Source of the DNA: Syntrophotalea carbinolica DSM 2380 | GTDB lineage: Bacteria > Desulfobacterota > Desulfuromonadia > Desulfuromonadales > Syntrophotaleaceae | Assembly: GCF_000012885.1 (NCBI RefSeq) | Contig: NC_007498.2 | Location: 2,108,001-2,172,000, forward strand | Length of the DNA: 64,000 bases | Reading direction: 5' to 3' | Shown here: piece by piece, positions 46,757 to 56,200 of the stretch | Layout: every line of letters starts with the position of its first letter | Numbering within the stretch: position 1 is the first letter of the stretch | Made by a program: the position numbers and the translations under genes | Notes under the pieces: model-generated | What the model saw: only the letters and a program-made list of their open reading frames with translations | Told to the model about the DNA's origin: nothing | Database searches by the model: none

Positions 46757-47911
46757 TCAATCAATAAAGGACGGGGCCGCTGCGATGCCCCGCTGCAGCA
46801 ACCTGGCGATTTTATCGATCGCCACGCCGGGCCTCAAGCCGAGCCGAATAGTCTGAAAACATTCCTCATCGCTCAATCCGATGGCCCTCAGGACATGAGA
46901 CGGCTTTGTATCGGACGAGGAACAGGCCGAGCCGGCGGAAAAGGATAACGTGTCCTTGAGAAGCAGCATAAGGGCACTGGCCTCGATCCCGGGAATGGTT
47001 ATGCTGAGATTGCGGGCCAGCTTGTGTTCCGCATCGCCATTCATGCGCAGTTGCGGAAATGCGCGCTGAAGACGGGCGAAAAGCTCCCCTGACGCCTCCC
47101 GAAGATTCCGTTGATTTTCGTCCATCTCCGTCATGCATAAACGCAAAGCGGACGCCATACCGACAATAGCCGGCACATTGAGGGTACCCGGGCGCAGTCC
47201 CTGCTCCTGACCGCCGCCGTACAGAATCGGTTGCCAGTGAGCGGTCGCCACGGTATCTCGGATATACAGACCGCCAATGCCCTTGGGCCCGTAAAATTTA
47301 TGGGCACAAAAGGACAGCAAATCGATGTGCAACTGTTCGACGTCGAGCGGTTCGTGCCCAACGGCCTGGGCCGCATCGCAATGGAACAGGATTCCGGCTT
47401 CGCGGCATATTCGTCCGATATCCGCCACCGGCTGCAAGGTACCGATCTCGTTATTGGCAAACATGACCGAAACCAGCCTGGTTTCGGGCCGCAAGGCTCG
47501 TCGCAGACACTCCGGATCGATGCGACCGCAGCTGTCGACCGGAAGCAGGGTCACCTCGACACCGAAGTTTTCAAGCCGGGCCAGCGGCGCCAGCACCGAG
47601 GCATGCTCAATGGCCGAAGCGATAACATGGCGTTTGCCGCTACAGGCTCCCAAAGCTCCGAACAGTGCCATATTATTGGCCTCGGTAGCGCCGCCGGTAA
47701 AAACAATCTCGCGCCCGGAACGACAACCGAGGGACTCGGCGACAGTTTGTCGCGCCTGCTCTACGGCCCGATGCGCGACCTCGCCATGTCTATGCTCCGA
47801 CATGGCCGGATTGCCGCACTGAGCGGTAAAATAGGGCAGCATGTCTTCGAGCACCCGGGGATCCACCGGGGTGGTGGCATGACAATCGAGATAAATAGGT
47901 TCGTGACTCAA
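46757..47911 (-). CDS. Cysteine desulfurase (NifS/IscS type)
   Basis: The 384-aa PLP enzyme starts MSHEPIYLDCHATTPVDPRV. The PLP lysine is in FCAHKFYGPKGIGGLYI and the catalytic Cys in FSAGSACSSSDTKPSHVLRAIG. It removes sulfur from cysteine. Its direct link to fdhD suggests that it supplies FdhD, as IscS does in E. coli, rather than general Fe-S assembly; no iscU or nifU is nearby. The end overlaps the earliest possible fdhD start. Confidence 0.92.
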   Translation of the reverse strand: MSHEPIYLDCHATTPVDPRVLEDMLPYFTAQCGNPAMSEHRHGEVAHRAVEQARQTVAESLGCRSGREIVFTGGATEANNMALFGALGACSGKRHVIASAIEHASVLAPLARLENFGVEVTLLPVDSCGRIDPECLRRALRPETRLVSVMFANNEIGTLQPVADIGRICREAGILFHCDAAQAVGHEPLDVEQLHIDLLSFCAHKFYGPKGIGGLYIRDTVATAHWQPILYGGGQEQGLRPGTLNVPAIVGMASALRLCMTEMDENQRNLREASGELFARLQRAFPQLRMNGDAEHKLARNLSITIPGIEASALMLLLKDTLSFSAGSACSSSDTKPSHVLRAIGLSDEECFQTIRLGLRPGVAIDKIARLLQRGIAAAPSFID

Positions 47912-48010
47912 AAGCTACATTCCTAGGTGCATAATTCGCAGATGTGTGCCGAAAGGTCGCAACCATGCGGCAAGCGAGCCTTCCGACACTTTCATCAATA
48001 AGCTACAGAA

Positions 48011-48628
48011 TCAGTTGCCCTGCTTGACCATATACCCCTTGGCCAGGGCCGTGTTAACATGCACAACACCCGGATTCATCGCCCGAAAAGGGTAATCGGC
48101 ACCGATTTCCGGCAAGGCATCGGCATCTTCCTGGGTACGAATAACGGAACCGGCCGGCACATAACGCCCGTCCGCTACCGTCACGCCCATGACGATGGAC
48201 CCCGGTTCGATAACACAACCCTTACCGACAAAAGATTTGAATACCAGCGACTTCATGCCCACGAAAGTATCGTCCAGAACCACAGCCGGACCATGGATCT
48301 GCACCTGGTGCGCGAGAGAAACCCGGCAGCCGACGTAGGCCCCATACGACCGGCCATCAACCTGATAAAGGTTTTTGGCCACCGGCTTGCCATTCATCTC
48401 CGTCTCCAGGGCATGAATCACCACCCCGTCCTGAATATTGGAATCGTCGCCGACATGAAGCGGCTGTCCCTCGTCGCCCCGCACGACGGCGGTAGGCGAA
48501 ACCATGATATTTTTTCCCAGAATAACATTCCCGATGACTGCCGCCAAGGGGTGAACATAGGTGCTGGCATCGATGACAGGCTCCGATGCCTCGCTACAAA
48601 AATCAGTGACAACGTTTTTTTCGATCAT
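48011..48628 (-). CDS. Gamma-class carbonic anhydrase-like protein
   Basis: The 205-aa product is a left-handed beta-helix with hexapeptide repeats (VIGNVILGKNIMVSPTAVVRGDEG, NIQDGVVIHALET). Three metal-binding histidines are in place (VVIHALE, SLAHQVQIHGP). It is of the Cam/gamma-CA type. It lies 190 bp downstream of fdhA and could equilibrate CO2 and bicarbonate for the formate dehydrogenase. RBS GGGAGGGT is good. Other hexapeptide transferases are possible but less likely. Confidence 0.85.
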   Translation of the reverse strand: MIEKNVVTDFCSEASEPVIDASTYVHPLAAVIGNVILGKNIMVSPTAVVRGDEGQPLHVGDDSNIQDGVVIHALETEMNGKPVAKNLYQVDGRSYGAYVGCRVSLAHQVQIHGPAVVLDDTFVGMKSLVFKSFVGKGCVIEPGSIVMGVTVADGRYVPAGSVIRTQEDADALPEIGADYPFRAMNPGVVHVNTALAKGYMVKQGN

Positions 48629-48677
48629 TGGTCAACCCTCCCCTATCCTGACATGAAATATGTTGCTGATAACAACG

Positions 48678-48807
48678 CCCCCCATACCAGATACGATTGG
48701 CATGGGGGAACGGTAAGAGAAAAGTCCTTCCTCTGTTGAGCCTTATACATTGAAAAAACGGGGCAATCGGACCATACGGTAACGGGGACGGCGAATGCCG
48801 TCCCCGT
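48678..48807 (-). terminator. Two stem-loops after fdhA
   Basis: The stem 48782-48807 (acggggacggc-gaat-gccgtccccgt, perfect 11 bp) starts 12 bp after the fdhA stop, and a second (cccccatacca...tggcatggggg) is at 48678-48708. No long T run follows either, so they may stabilise the RNA 3' end or reduce read-through to the carbonic anhydrase gene. Confidence 0.55.
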
Positions 48808-48819
48808 ACATATGGACTA

Positions 48820-51549
48820 CTATTTGATCTTGTCCGTTTCCTCAGACCAGTCCCAGGCCACCTTTTCAAGCTTGGCTGCACAGGATTTGTACTCGGGAAT
48901 CTTGGCGATCGGATCGAGTACAGGGTTGGTCAGGGTATTGGCCGCACCCTCGGCGAAGTGGAACGGCATGAAGATGACGTTCTCCTTCAGTTTGGGCGTA
49001 ACCTTGGCCGTTGCCACGACAGTACCGCGACGGGTGCTGACCTTGACCTTGTCCCCCTCCACAATGCTCAGCTTGCGAGCCGCTTCGGGATTGATCTCGA
49101 CAAAGGATTCGGGTGACATGGCGTTCAGCCCATCCACTTTGCCGGTCATGGTACGGGTGTGATAGTGATAGAGAACACGACCGGTGGTCATAATCACGGG
49201 GTACTCGTCGCAAGGCAACTCGGCACTGGGCTTGAATGCAGCAGGCTTGAAGATACCGAGACCACGAGCAAACTTGCCGACATGCAGGAATTTGGTGCCG
49301 GCGTGATCTTCGGTGGGACAGGGCCACTGCAGGCTGCCCAGCTCCGCGAGACGATCGTAACTGATACCGGCATACGAAGGCGTTACCTCGCGGATTTCAG
49401 CAAACACGTCCTCAGGGCTGACATAGTCTTTCCCGATTCCAAGTCGCTTGAGGACCTCGGACAGGATCTGCCAGTCGGGCTTGCAGTCGCCGACGGGAGC
49501 GATGGCCTTGCGTACCCTCTGAACACGCCGTTCGGTATTGGAGAAGGTACCATCCTTTTCGGCGAAAGAGGCCGCAGGCAGAACCACGTCGGCCAGCTGA
49601 GCCGTTTCCGTCAGGAAGATATCCTGCACCACCAAAAATTCGGTGTTTTTCAGGGCCTCTTCCACATGGTTCAGATCCGGATCCGATACCATCGGGTTTT
49701 CGCCCATAATATACAGGAACTTGATATCGCCGTGACCGGCGCTGTGAACGATTTCGGTAAGGGTCAGCCCCACCTTATCGGACAACTCGGCACCCCAGGC
49801 CTTCTCGAACTTGGCCTTGACATCGGCATCGACTACCTTCTGGTAGGCGGGATAGGTACCGGGCAGAGCACCCATATCGCAGGCACCCTGTACGTTGTTC
49901 TGTCCGCGCAGCGGGTTAACGCCACCGGATTCGATACCGATGTTGCCGCACAGCATAGCCAGGTTGGCCATGCTCATAACGCCTTCGGTACCGCTGGAAT
50001 GCTGGGTTACACCCATGCAGTAGACGATGGAGCCTTTTTCACCTTCGGCATACATGCGAGCTGCCTTCTTGATATCTTCGGCGCTGACACCGCAGATTTC
50101 AGCAGCTTTTTCCGGAGTGAAGTCGCCAACGATAGACACCAGTTCATCGTAGTTCTCGGTGCGCTCCTTGACGTACTCGGCATCCTCCAGCCTTTCGGTA
50201 ATGATGTAGTTCATGATGGCGTTGCTAAGAGCGATATTGGTTCCGGGGTTGACCTGAAGGAAAACATCGGCATCATTGGCAATGTCAATCCTGCGCGGAT
50301 CGACAACGATGATTTTCGCGCCTTTTTTCTTTGCCTGACGGATCTTGGCACCGATAACCGGATGGTTTTCGGTGGTATTGGAACCGCTGATGAAAATAAC
50401 ATTACTATCGATCAACTCGTTGATGGAGTTGGTCATTGCGCCACTACCAAGCGTAGTTGCCAGACCGGCAACGGTGGAGCTGTGTCAAAGTCGGGCGCAG
50501 TGGTCGACACTGTTTGTGCCGAACCCCGCGCGTACCATTTTCTGGAACAGATAGTTTTCTTCGTTGGTGACACGTGCGGAGCTCAAACCCGCGAGAGCTT
50601 CGCTACCGTATTCAGCCCTGACGGTCTTGGCTTTGGAGGCAACCAGATCGAGAGCTTCTTCCCAGGTCGCCTTGACCAGCTCGCCATTTTTCCTGACCAA
50701 CGGGGTGGTCAGACGATCGGGATGATTGATGAAATTGTAGCCGAACTTACCTTTGACACACAGCAGACCGTCGTTGGAAGCGCCGTTAAGCGGTTCAACG
50801 CCGACCACTTTGTTGCCCTTGGTAACCAGGTTCATCTGGCAACCGACACCACAGTAGGAGCAGGTGGTCTGGGTTTTGCTGATTTCCCAGCTGCGATATT
50901 TTTCTTTGCTTTTCGGCAGCAGGGCGCCGACCGGGCAAACCGACACGCAGTTACCGCAGGAGACGCAATCGGAAGCATCCATGCCCTTATCGAAAGGAGC
51001 TACGGGATGGGTGGTAAAACCGCGATTACCGAAGCCGATGGCATTGGTATTCTGGAAGTTGGAGCAAACCTGCACGCAACGACGGCAGGCCACACATTTA
51101 TTCAGGTCGCGGATATAGAATTTATTGGTATCGTCCACCGGGAAATCGTTACGCAGTCCGGGGTAGATGGTCTCCTCGATACCGTACTGATAACAAAGAT
51201 CCTGCAGCTTGCAATTACCGGCCTTCTCGCAGGTCAGACAATCGAGAGGATGGTCGGAAAGCATCAGGTGAAGCACCGTCTTGCGCGCTTCGATAACCCG
51301 CGGGGTATCGGTCTTGATCACCATTCCGTCCATCAGGGGAGTAGCGCACGCCGGAGCGAGGTTACGGCGATTCTCAACTTCAACCACGCAGATACGGCAA
51401 GCCGCAGCCTGCTGGCTGAACATTTTTTCCATATCGAGATGGCACAGGGTAGGAACATCAATCCCTGCCTTCTGCGCTGCCTGCAGAATCGTGCTGCCGG
51501 CAGGCATTTCGACAGACTGACCGTCGATGGTTATATTCATCATAGACAT
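48820..51549 (-). CDS. fdhA: NAD-linked formate dehydrogenase catalytic subunit, selenoprotein
   Basis: One gene of 909 aa is split for a standard reader by TGA at 50485-50487. Read as selenocysteine (residue 355) it gives HCARL-U-HSSTVAGL, the active site of formate dehydrogenases. A hairpin with loop GGTCT follows the TGA as a bacterial SECIS. N-terminal domains match NuoG/HydA: a [2Fe-2S] site (about 36-75), HxxCxxC...C (about 110-124), two [4Fe-4S] (CVACRRCVQVC; CVSCGNCVSVCP), then the Mo/W-bisPGD domain (CSYCGVGC near 231). RBS AAGGAGAC. It forms a complex with NuoF-, ferredoxin- and NuoE-like subunits, so it uses NAD and perhaps ferredoxin. Confidence 0.95.
50456..50487 (-). promoter_or_regulatory. 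UGA selenocysteine codon and SECIS-like hairpin
   Basis: Right after the TGA (50485-50487) the sense RNA has GTTGCC-GGTCT-GGCAAC at 50472-50456, a 6-bp stem with a GGUCU loop, 12 nt from the codon. The loop and distance match the E. coli fdhF SECIS bound by SelB. selA, selB and selC are not in the window. Confidence 0.85.
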
Positions 51550-51567
51550 CTGGAATGTCTCCTTTCG

Positions 51568-53028
51568 TTACTGTTTGATGATGGCGTCGAACTTACACTT
51601 GTCCAGACATGCGCCGCACTTGATACATGCAGCCTGGTCGATGACATGGACTTCCTTCGGCTTACCGCTGATGCAGTTAACCGGGCAGACTTTGGCGCAC
51701 AGGGTACAGCCAACGCACTTCTGGTCCACAACAGTGTATTCGAGCAGTTCGGCGCAAACGCCGGCAGGACATTTCTTGTCGATAACGTGCGCGCGGTACT
51801 CGTCTTCGAAGACGCGCATGGTCGACAATACCGGGTTAGGCATGGTCTGGCCCAGGCCGCACAGAGCGGTGTCCTTGATGTTCACCGACAGGCTGCGCAG
51901 TTTTTCCAGATCTGCTTCGGTACCCTGACCGATGGTGATTTTATCAAGCAGTTCGTAGATACGCTTGGAGCCGATACGGCAGGGCGTACATTTGCCGCAG
52001 GTCTCGTCCATGGTGAAGTCGAGGAAGAACTTGGCAACCGACACCATGCAGTCCTCTTCGTCCATGACGATCATGCCGCCGGAACCCATCATCGACTGGC
52101 GTGCCACGAGGTTTTCGTAGTCGATAGGAGCGTCCAGATCCTTGTAGGTCAAAGCACCGCCGGAGGGACCGCCGGTCTGAACGGCTTTGAATTCCTTGCC
52201 GCCGGGGATGCCGCCGCCGATATCGTAGATAACTTCTTTGAGGGTGGTTCCCATGGGAACCTCGATCAGACCGACATTGGCGATCTTACCGCAGATACAG
52301 AAAACCTTGGTGCCCTTGGAAGTTTCGGTACCGATCTTGTTGAACCAGTCGGCGCCCTTCATGATGATGGCCGGGATGTTGGCCAGGGTCTCGACGTTGT
52401 TCACGATGGTCGGCTTGTTCCAGTAACCGGCTTCGGCAGGGAAAGGAGGCTTGGTGTAAGGCTCGCCGCGGTTACCTTCCATGGAGTTGATCAGGGCGGT
52501 TTCCTCGCCGCAGACAAACGCGCCGGCGCCGTATTTCAACTCGAGGTCGAAACAGAAGTCGGTGCCCATGATGTTGTCGCCCAGCACGCCCATTTCCTTG
52601 GCCTGCTCGATGGCCATTTTCAGGCGGGCAATGGCCAGCGGGTACTCGGCACGGATGTAGATGGTGCCTTTGTTGCCGCCGATGGCGTAGGCGCCGATGG
52701 CCATAGCTTCCAGAACGCTGTGCGGGTCGCCTTCGAGAACCGCGCGGTCCATGAATGCCCCCGGGTCGCCTTCATCGGCGTTACATACGACATGCTTGAT
52801 GTCGGAATCGTACTTGGCGGCAAAACCCCATTTTACGCCGGTGGGGAAACCTGCGCCGCCACGGCCGCGCAGACCGCTGTTTTTCATCAGTTCGATAACG
52901 TCGGCAGGCTTCATTTCGGACAGGCATTTGCCCAGAGCCTGGTAGCCGCCGACGGCAATGTAGGACTCGACGGATTCCGGATCGATAAACCCGCTGTTGC
53001 GGGTGGCTATTCTAAGCTGAGTTGCCAT
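51568..53028 (-). CDS. NuoF/HydB-like NADH-binding subunit of the formate dehydrogenase
   Basis: The subunit of 486 aa carries FMN and NAD sites (RGRGGAGFPTGVKWGFA, CNADEGDPGAFMDR, GAGAFVCGEETALINSMEGNRGEP). The [4Fe-4S] site is ETCGKCTPCRIG...CGLG. A C-terminal two-cluster ferredoxin domain follows (CVGCTLCAKVCPVNC, CIKCGACLDKCKF). This is the HndC/HydB layout. I prefer the ATG at 53028, 9 bp after GGGAG; one codon pair earlier is possible. It lies 18 bp upstream of fdhA. The extra ferredoxin domain supports ferredoxin involvement. Confidence 0.94.
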   Translation of the reverse strand: MATQLRIATRNSGFIDPESVESYIAVGGYQALGKCLSEMKPADVIELMKNSGLRGRGGAGFPTGVKWGFAAKYDSDIKHVVCNADEGDPGAFMDRAVLEGDPHSVLEAMAIGAYAIGGNKGTIYIRAEYPLAIARLKMAIEQAKEMGVLGDNIMGTDFCFDLELKYGAGAFVCGEETALINSMEGNRGEPYTKPPFPAEAGYWNKPTIVNNVETLANIPAIIMKGADWFNKIGTETSKGTKVFCICGKIANVGLIEVPMGTTLKEVIYDIGGGIPGGKEFKAVQTGGPSGGALTYKDLDAPIDYENLVARQSMMGSGGMIVMDEEDCMVSVAKFFLDFTMDETCGKCTPCRIGSKRIYELLDKITIGQGTEADLEKLRSLSVNIKDTALCGLGQTMPNPVLSTMRVFEDEYRAHVIDKKCPAGVCAELLEYTVVDQKCVGCTLCAKVCPVNCISGKPKEVHVIDQAACIKCGACLDKCKFDAIIKQ

Positions 53029-53046
53029 AGTCATTCTCTCCCTGGA

Positions 53047-53430
53047 TTAAAAAACAACGCGCTCGTAGGCGGACGGAATCACACCGTCGACCATCTCGCC
53101 GTTTTTGATGTATTTCTGCACCAGTTCTTTGGCCTTTTCGTCTTTGACGTATCCAAAAACAACAGGCTCCTTGCCGGGCAGAGTGATCTCAACGGTGGGC
53201 TCGGCGTAGCAGTAGGTCTGGCAACCCACCTGATTGAACTCGACGTTGGTCAGCCCTTGCGCTGCGCATTCCTGCTTCATGGCTTCCATGGCTTCCTTGC
53301 CGCCCGAAGCGATGCTGCAGGTTGCCAGAGAAACATTGACTATAACGTTATCGCTTTTGATTTTGTTGGCAGCAGCTTTCAGTTCTTCAGCTTTTTTCTG
53401 CAGCTCTGCCAGAGATTTGATCTTGGCCAT
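53047..53430 (-). CDS. Thioredoxin-like [2Fe-2S] ferredoxin subunit (HndB type)
   Basis: The start at 53430 (MAKIKSLAELQKKAEELKAA, 127 aa) has GGGAGGTAAC before it. The Cys pattern is CSIASGG near 38 and QVGCQTYCYAEPTV near 68-73. HndB-like subunits stand between NuoE and NuoF genes in NAD-linked hydrogenases and formate dehydrogenases, as here. The gap to the NuoF gene is 18 bp. Confidence 0.9.
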   Translation of the reverse strand: MAKIKSLAELQKKAEELKAAANKIKSDNVIVNVSLATCSIASGGKEAMEAMKQECAAQGLTNVEFNQVGCQTYCYAEPTVEITLPGKEPVVFGYVKDEKAKELVQKYIKNGEMVDGVIPSAYERVVF

Positions 53431-53450
53431 TTCCGTGTTACCTCCCTGCA

Positions 53451-53957
53451 TTAAGCAAACTCGGCGATGATGTCTTTGACCTGGTCGGGCGTAACATTGG
53501 CGTAAACCTTTTCGCCAACCAGAACAACCGGAGCCAGTGCGCAAGCACCAACGCAGCGCAGGCAGTCGATGGAGAACTTACCGTCCTCGGTCACTTCGCT
53601 CACAGCGACATTAAGCTGATTTTTAAAGGCATCAACGACTTTGTCGGCACCTTTAACGAAGCAGGCGGTACCCATGCAGACAGAGATGGGATGCTTCCCT
53701 TTGGGAATCATTGTGAAGAAAGTGTAAAAACTGACCACTCCGAACACTTGCACGACCGGAACGTTCATGGCGTTGGCAACATACTCTTGAATCTCTTCGG
53801 GAAGATACCCGAACAGACTCTGCGCTTTGTGCAAAGCGGTAATGAGGTGGCCTTCCTTGGTCGGCAAGGCCTCGATGAAATCATCGAGTTCCCGGAAAAG
53901 ATATTCCGGCAAATCTTGCGGCGACCCGCATTTCTGTGTTTCCTGGCAGCTAGACAT
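53451..53957 (-). CDS. NuoE/HndA-like [2Fe-2S] subunit
   Basis: The start at 53957 (MSSCQETQKCGSPQDLPEYL, 168 aa) follows GGGGAGGAAG. The four Cys of NuoE are present (CMGTACFVKGA and CLRCVGACALAPV). GYLPEEIQEYVANAMNVPVVQVFGVVSFYTFF is the usual helical part. It is the first gene of the fdh operon and should shuttle electrons near the NADH site. Confidence 0.93.
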   Translation of the reverse strand: MSSCQETQKCGSPQDLPEYLFRELDDFIEALPTKEGHLITALHKAQSLFGYLPEEIQEYVANAMNVPVVQVFGVVSFYTFFTMIPKGKHPISVCMGTACFVKGADKVVDAFKNQLNVAVSEVTEDGKFSIDCLRCVGACALAPVVLVGEKVYANVTPDQVKDIIAEFA

Positions 53958-54786
53958 AGCTTCCTCCCCTGAATCAAAAGATTGGCATCCAAACGCAAAC
54001 GGAGGGCATTTGCACACAGGTGCAGAATTATCACGCATGCATTGCATGCCTGACCTGTCGGCAAACAGGCGCAGCTATCCCTCGCCCGAAACGCCTAGAT
54101 CCCGGTTGAAATACCACGCAAGAGGACACGCGTTGCTGGATATCGCGCATCTATGCGGTTTTTTTTGCTGGTTTTTTACTGAGTGTGGGATATACAGAGA
54201 AAAGGCCGAGCCTTAACACTCGGCCATTTCTCCTCCTCCAATAACAATATGCAAACGTCGGCCCTTCTCAGGCAGACAAAAACAACAGGGAGTTAAAGAC
54301 AAAGAATTTCATAGACGGCGCCCCAGTCATGAATCTCCTCGCCGGCACCTCAAGGCACCCTCAAGTTTTCCTCGCTATCGTTTTTTTCTGCCAAATAAGG
54401 CCACATGATTGATAGCATCAATAAAATATCATTTCAACATAATTCGCCCTGAAATCACCGGATGAAACACAATTTTATGGGGAAATCATTTTATTCCCAA
54501 TGGTTTACAAAAAAATAAGCAAAACATTAAATTTACACAACGTTACCATCGGATAAATCATAGCCGACCAGCGGAAGAGAATAACGACGTTCGCCCCCCC
54601 CACATCCAGGGCGGTGCCGCCGCAAGCGGCAACAATAGCGTTGACTGGCGACAGGGCGTTCTTGCTGTTTTTCCGTTTGTTGAAATCCAGGAGACAGGGA
54701 AAGCGGCGGGAATAAGTCGGAGACAGCCCCGAAATACCGAGACAGATCGGATTAAAACGCATGCGGCGCTGCGCATAGCGCTACGA
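53958..54786. other. 829-bp gap upstream of the fdh operon
   Basis: It contains a hairpin GGCCGAG...CTCGGCC with a short T run leftwards (about 54202-54225), an AT-rich part (54370-54540) that probably holds the fdh promoter, and small minus frames at 54505-54776 that look non-coding. I found no clear sigma-54 -24/-12 box. No gene is supported. Confidence 0.45.
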
Positions 54787-55581
54787 TCAAACGAAATGCG
54801 GTTGAATCAATTGCGCCAGTTTGCCGAACTCTTCAAGACTGAGGGTCTCGGCACGTCGACCGGGATCGATCCCGGCGTCCAGCAGGGACACTTCCAGACC
54901 GTCGAATCCCAAACCTGCGCCGGTCAGACTGTTGCGCAGAGTTTTGCGCCGCTGGGCAAAGGCGGCCTTGACGACGCGTCGGAAAAACTGCTGATCCTCG
55001 ACGACAATGCGCGGTTGCGCCAGTGCATCGAAACACAACACAGCCGAATGGACTTTCGGTGGCGGGTAAAACGCGCCGGGAGGAACGCGCAAGACACGGC
55101 GGATATCGAACCACACCTGGCACAATACGGACAGAATGCCGTAATTCTTGCTGCCGGGACCGGCACACAGTCGCTCTCCGACCTCCTGCTGGAACATCAA
55201 TACCAGGCGCGAAAAAAGATGCCGGTGATCGAGGATCTTAAAAACAATCTGGCTGGAGATATTATAGGGCAGATTGGCGATCAGCTTATACGGCGGATCG
55301 GTCAAAAGAGCCGTCCAATCCAGCTTCAGGGCATCCCCGAGATGTACAACAAGCTTGTCCTCATCGCGGGCCTGCAAGCCGGCCCCAAGATCCCGATCGA
55401 TCTCGATGACATGCAGTCTGGCCACCTCCGGCAACAACCGGTCGGTCAACGCTCCAAGGCCGGGACCGATCTCCAGCACCCGGTCCTCAGGCTGCAAATC
55501 GGCCGCCGCGAAAATCCCGTCGACAACCTGGCGGTCCTGCAGAAAATTCTGTCCGAAACGTTTTTTGGGACGGTGATTCAT
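54787..55581 (-). CDS. rsmA: 16S rRNA dimethyladenosine transferase
   Basis: RsmA (KsgA) dimethylates two adenosines near the 3' end of 16S rRNA. The start at 55581 gives MNHRPKKRFGQNFLQDRQVV (264 aa). The SAM site is VLEIGPGLGALTDRLL and the catalytic motif ANLPYNIS. FQQEVGERL, PPGAFYPPPKVHSAVL and AAFAQRRKTLRNSL are diagnostic. The start overlaps the end of the DUF2062 gene. Confidence 0.96.
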   Translation of the reverse strand: MNHRPKKRFGQNFLQDRQVVDGIFAAADLQPEDRVLEIGPGLGALTDRLLPEVARLHVIEIDRDLGAGLQARDEDKLVVHLGDALKLDWTALLTDPPYKLIANLPYNISSQIVFKILDHRHLFSRLVLMFQQEVGERLCAGPGSKNYGILSVLCQVWFDIRRVLRVPPGAFYPPPKVHSAVLCFDALAQPRIVVEDQQFFRRVVKAAFAQRRKTLRNSLTGAGLGFDGLEVSLLDAGIDPGRRAETLSLEEFGKLAQLIQPHFV

Positions 55582-56075
55582 GGCCCTTCTTTCTGTCTGC
55601 GCCGAGGCCGTCGGGGCCAGCGGGGTATTTTCCAGGTTTGCGTTATGGGAATAATGCGAATAGCGGCGAGATAGACCGTCATGGCGGTCAATGCAGCCCA
55701 TAACAGGCTGCCGACACCGAGGGGCAGCAACACTTCCCAACCGAGGCTTTTCAATGCGGAAAAACTCAAAGAGGCCGGTATGTGGACATAATCCATATTC
55801 AACAATACGCGTCCGGATTCATACTCGAGGGCATAGATGAAAGGCGCGGTAAAAGGATTCGTCACCCAGACGCCCAACACGGCGGCGAACTTATTCTCTT
55901 TGAGCATCACGGCCAGGCAAACGGCCAGCAGCATCTGAAAACCGAAGGTCGGGGTCAGCCCGATAAAAATACCCAGAGCCAAACCTTTGGATATTTCCTC
56001 AGGAGCACCGCGCAGACGCAGAAACCGTACAACCAATAATTTGATTTGCCGAACCAGAGGCCATCGCCTATACAT
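55578..56075 (-). CDS. DUF2062 family membrane protein
   Basis: The 165-aa product starts MYRRWPLVRQIKLLVVRFLRL. GTPEEI-like GAPEEISKGLALGIFIGLTPTFGFQMLLAV and VWVTNPFTAPFIYALEY are DUF2062 signatures. Three or so membrane helices are visible. The family is of unknown function. It overlaps rsmA by 4 bp. Confidence 0.88.
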   Translation of the reverse strand: MYRRWPLVRQIKLLVVRFLRLRGAPEEISKGLALGIFIGLTPTFGFQMLLAVCLAVMLKENKFAAVLGVWVTNPFTAPFIYALEYESGRVLLNMDYVHIPASLSFSALKSLGWEVLLPLGVGSLLWAALTAMTVYLAAIRIIPITQTWKIPRWPRRPRRRQKEGP

Positions 56076-56200
56076 GCGGTTCCATCCGTTCGTGACTAGC
56101 CTGTGCGGGAAGTGGCGTCACATCTCTCTGAAAATGTCAGGTCTTGCAAAAACACACCAACACCCTCGCCAACCGAAAAAAGTCAGGGGCAGAGCACAAG

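Noticed and set aside
50485-50487. Premature stop or sequencing error splitting fdhA into two genes
   Set aside because: The TGA is exactly at the Sec position of formate dehydrogenases and is followed by a SECIS-like hairpin, so it is read as selenocysteine.
49159-53454. A 1431-codon open frame on the plus strand, antisense to fdhA, the NuoF-like gene and the ferredoxin
   Set aside because: It mirrors real genes codon for codon, has no family motifs and arises from strong third-position codon bias. The minus-strand genes carry clear motifs and ribosome-binding sites.
54241-54560. A sigma-54 promoter for the fdh operon
   Set aside because: A TGGCA-like box exists but the GC of the -12 element is missing at the right distance.
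54505-54776. Overlapping small minus-strand frames before the fdh operon
   Set aside because: Two frames compete, neither has a ribosome-binding site, and no family was recognised. A decayed fragment is possible but unsupported.
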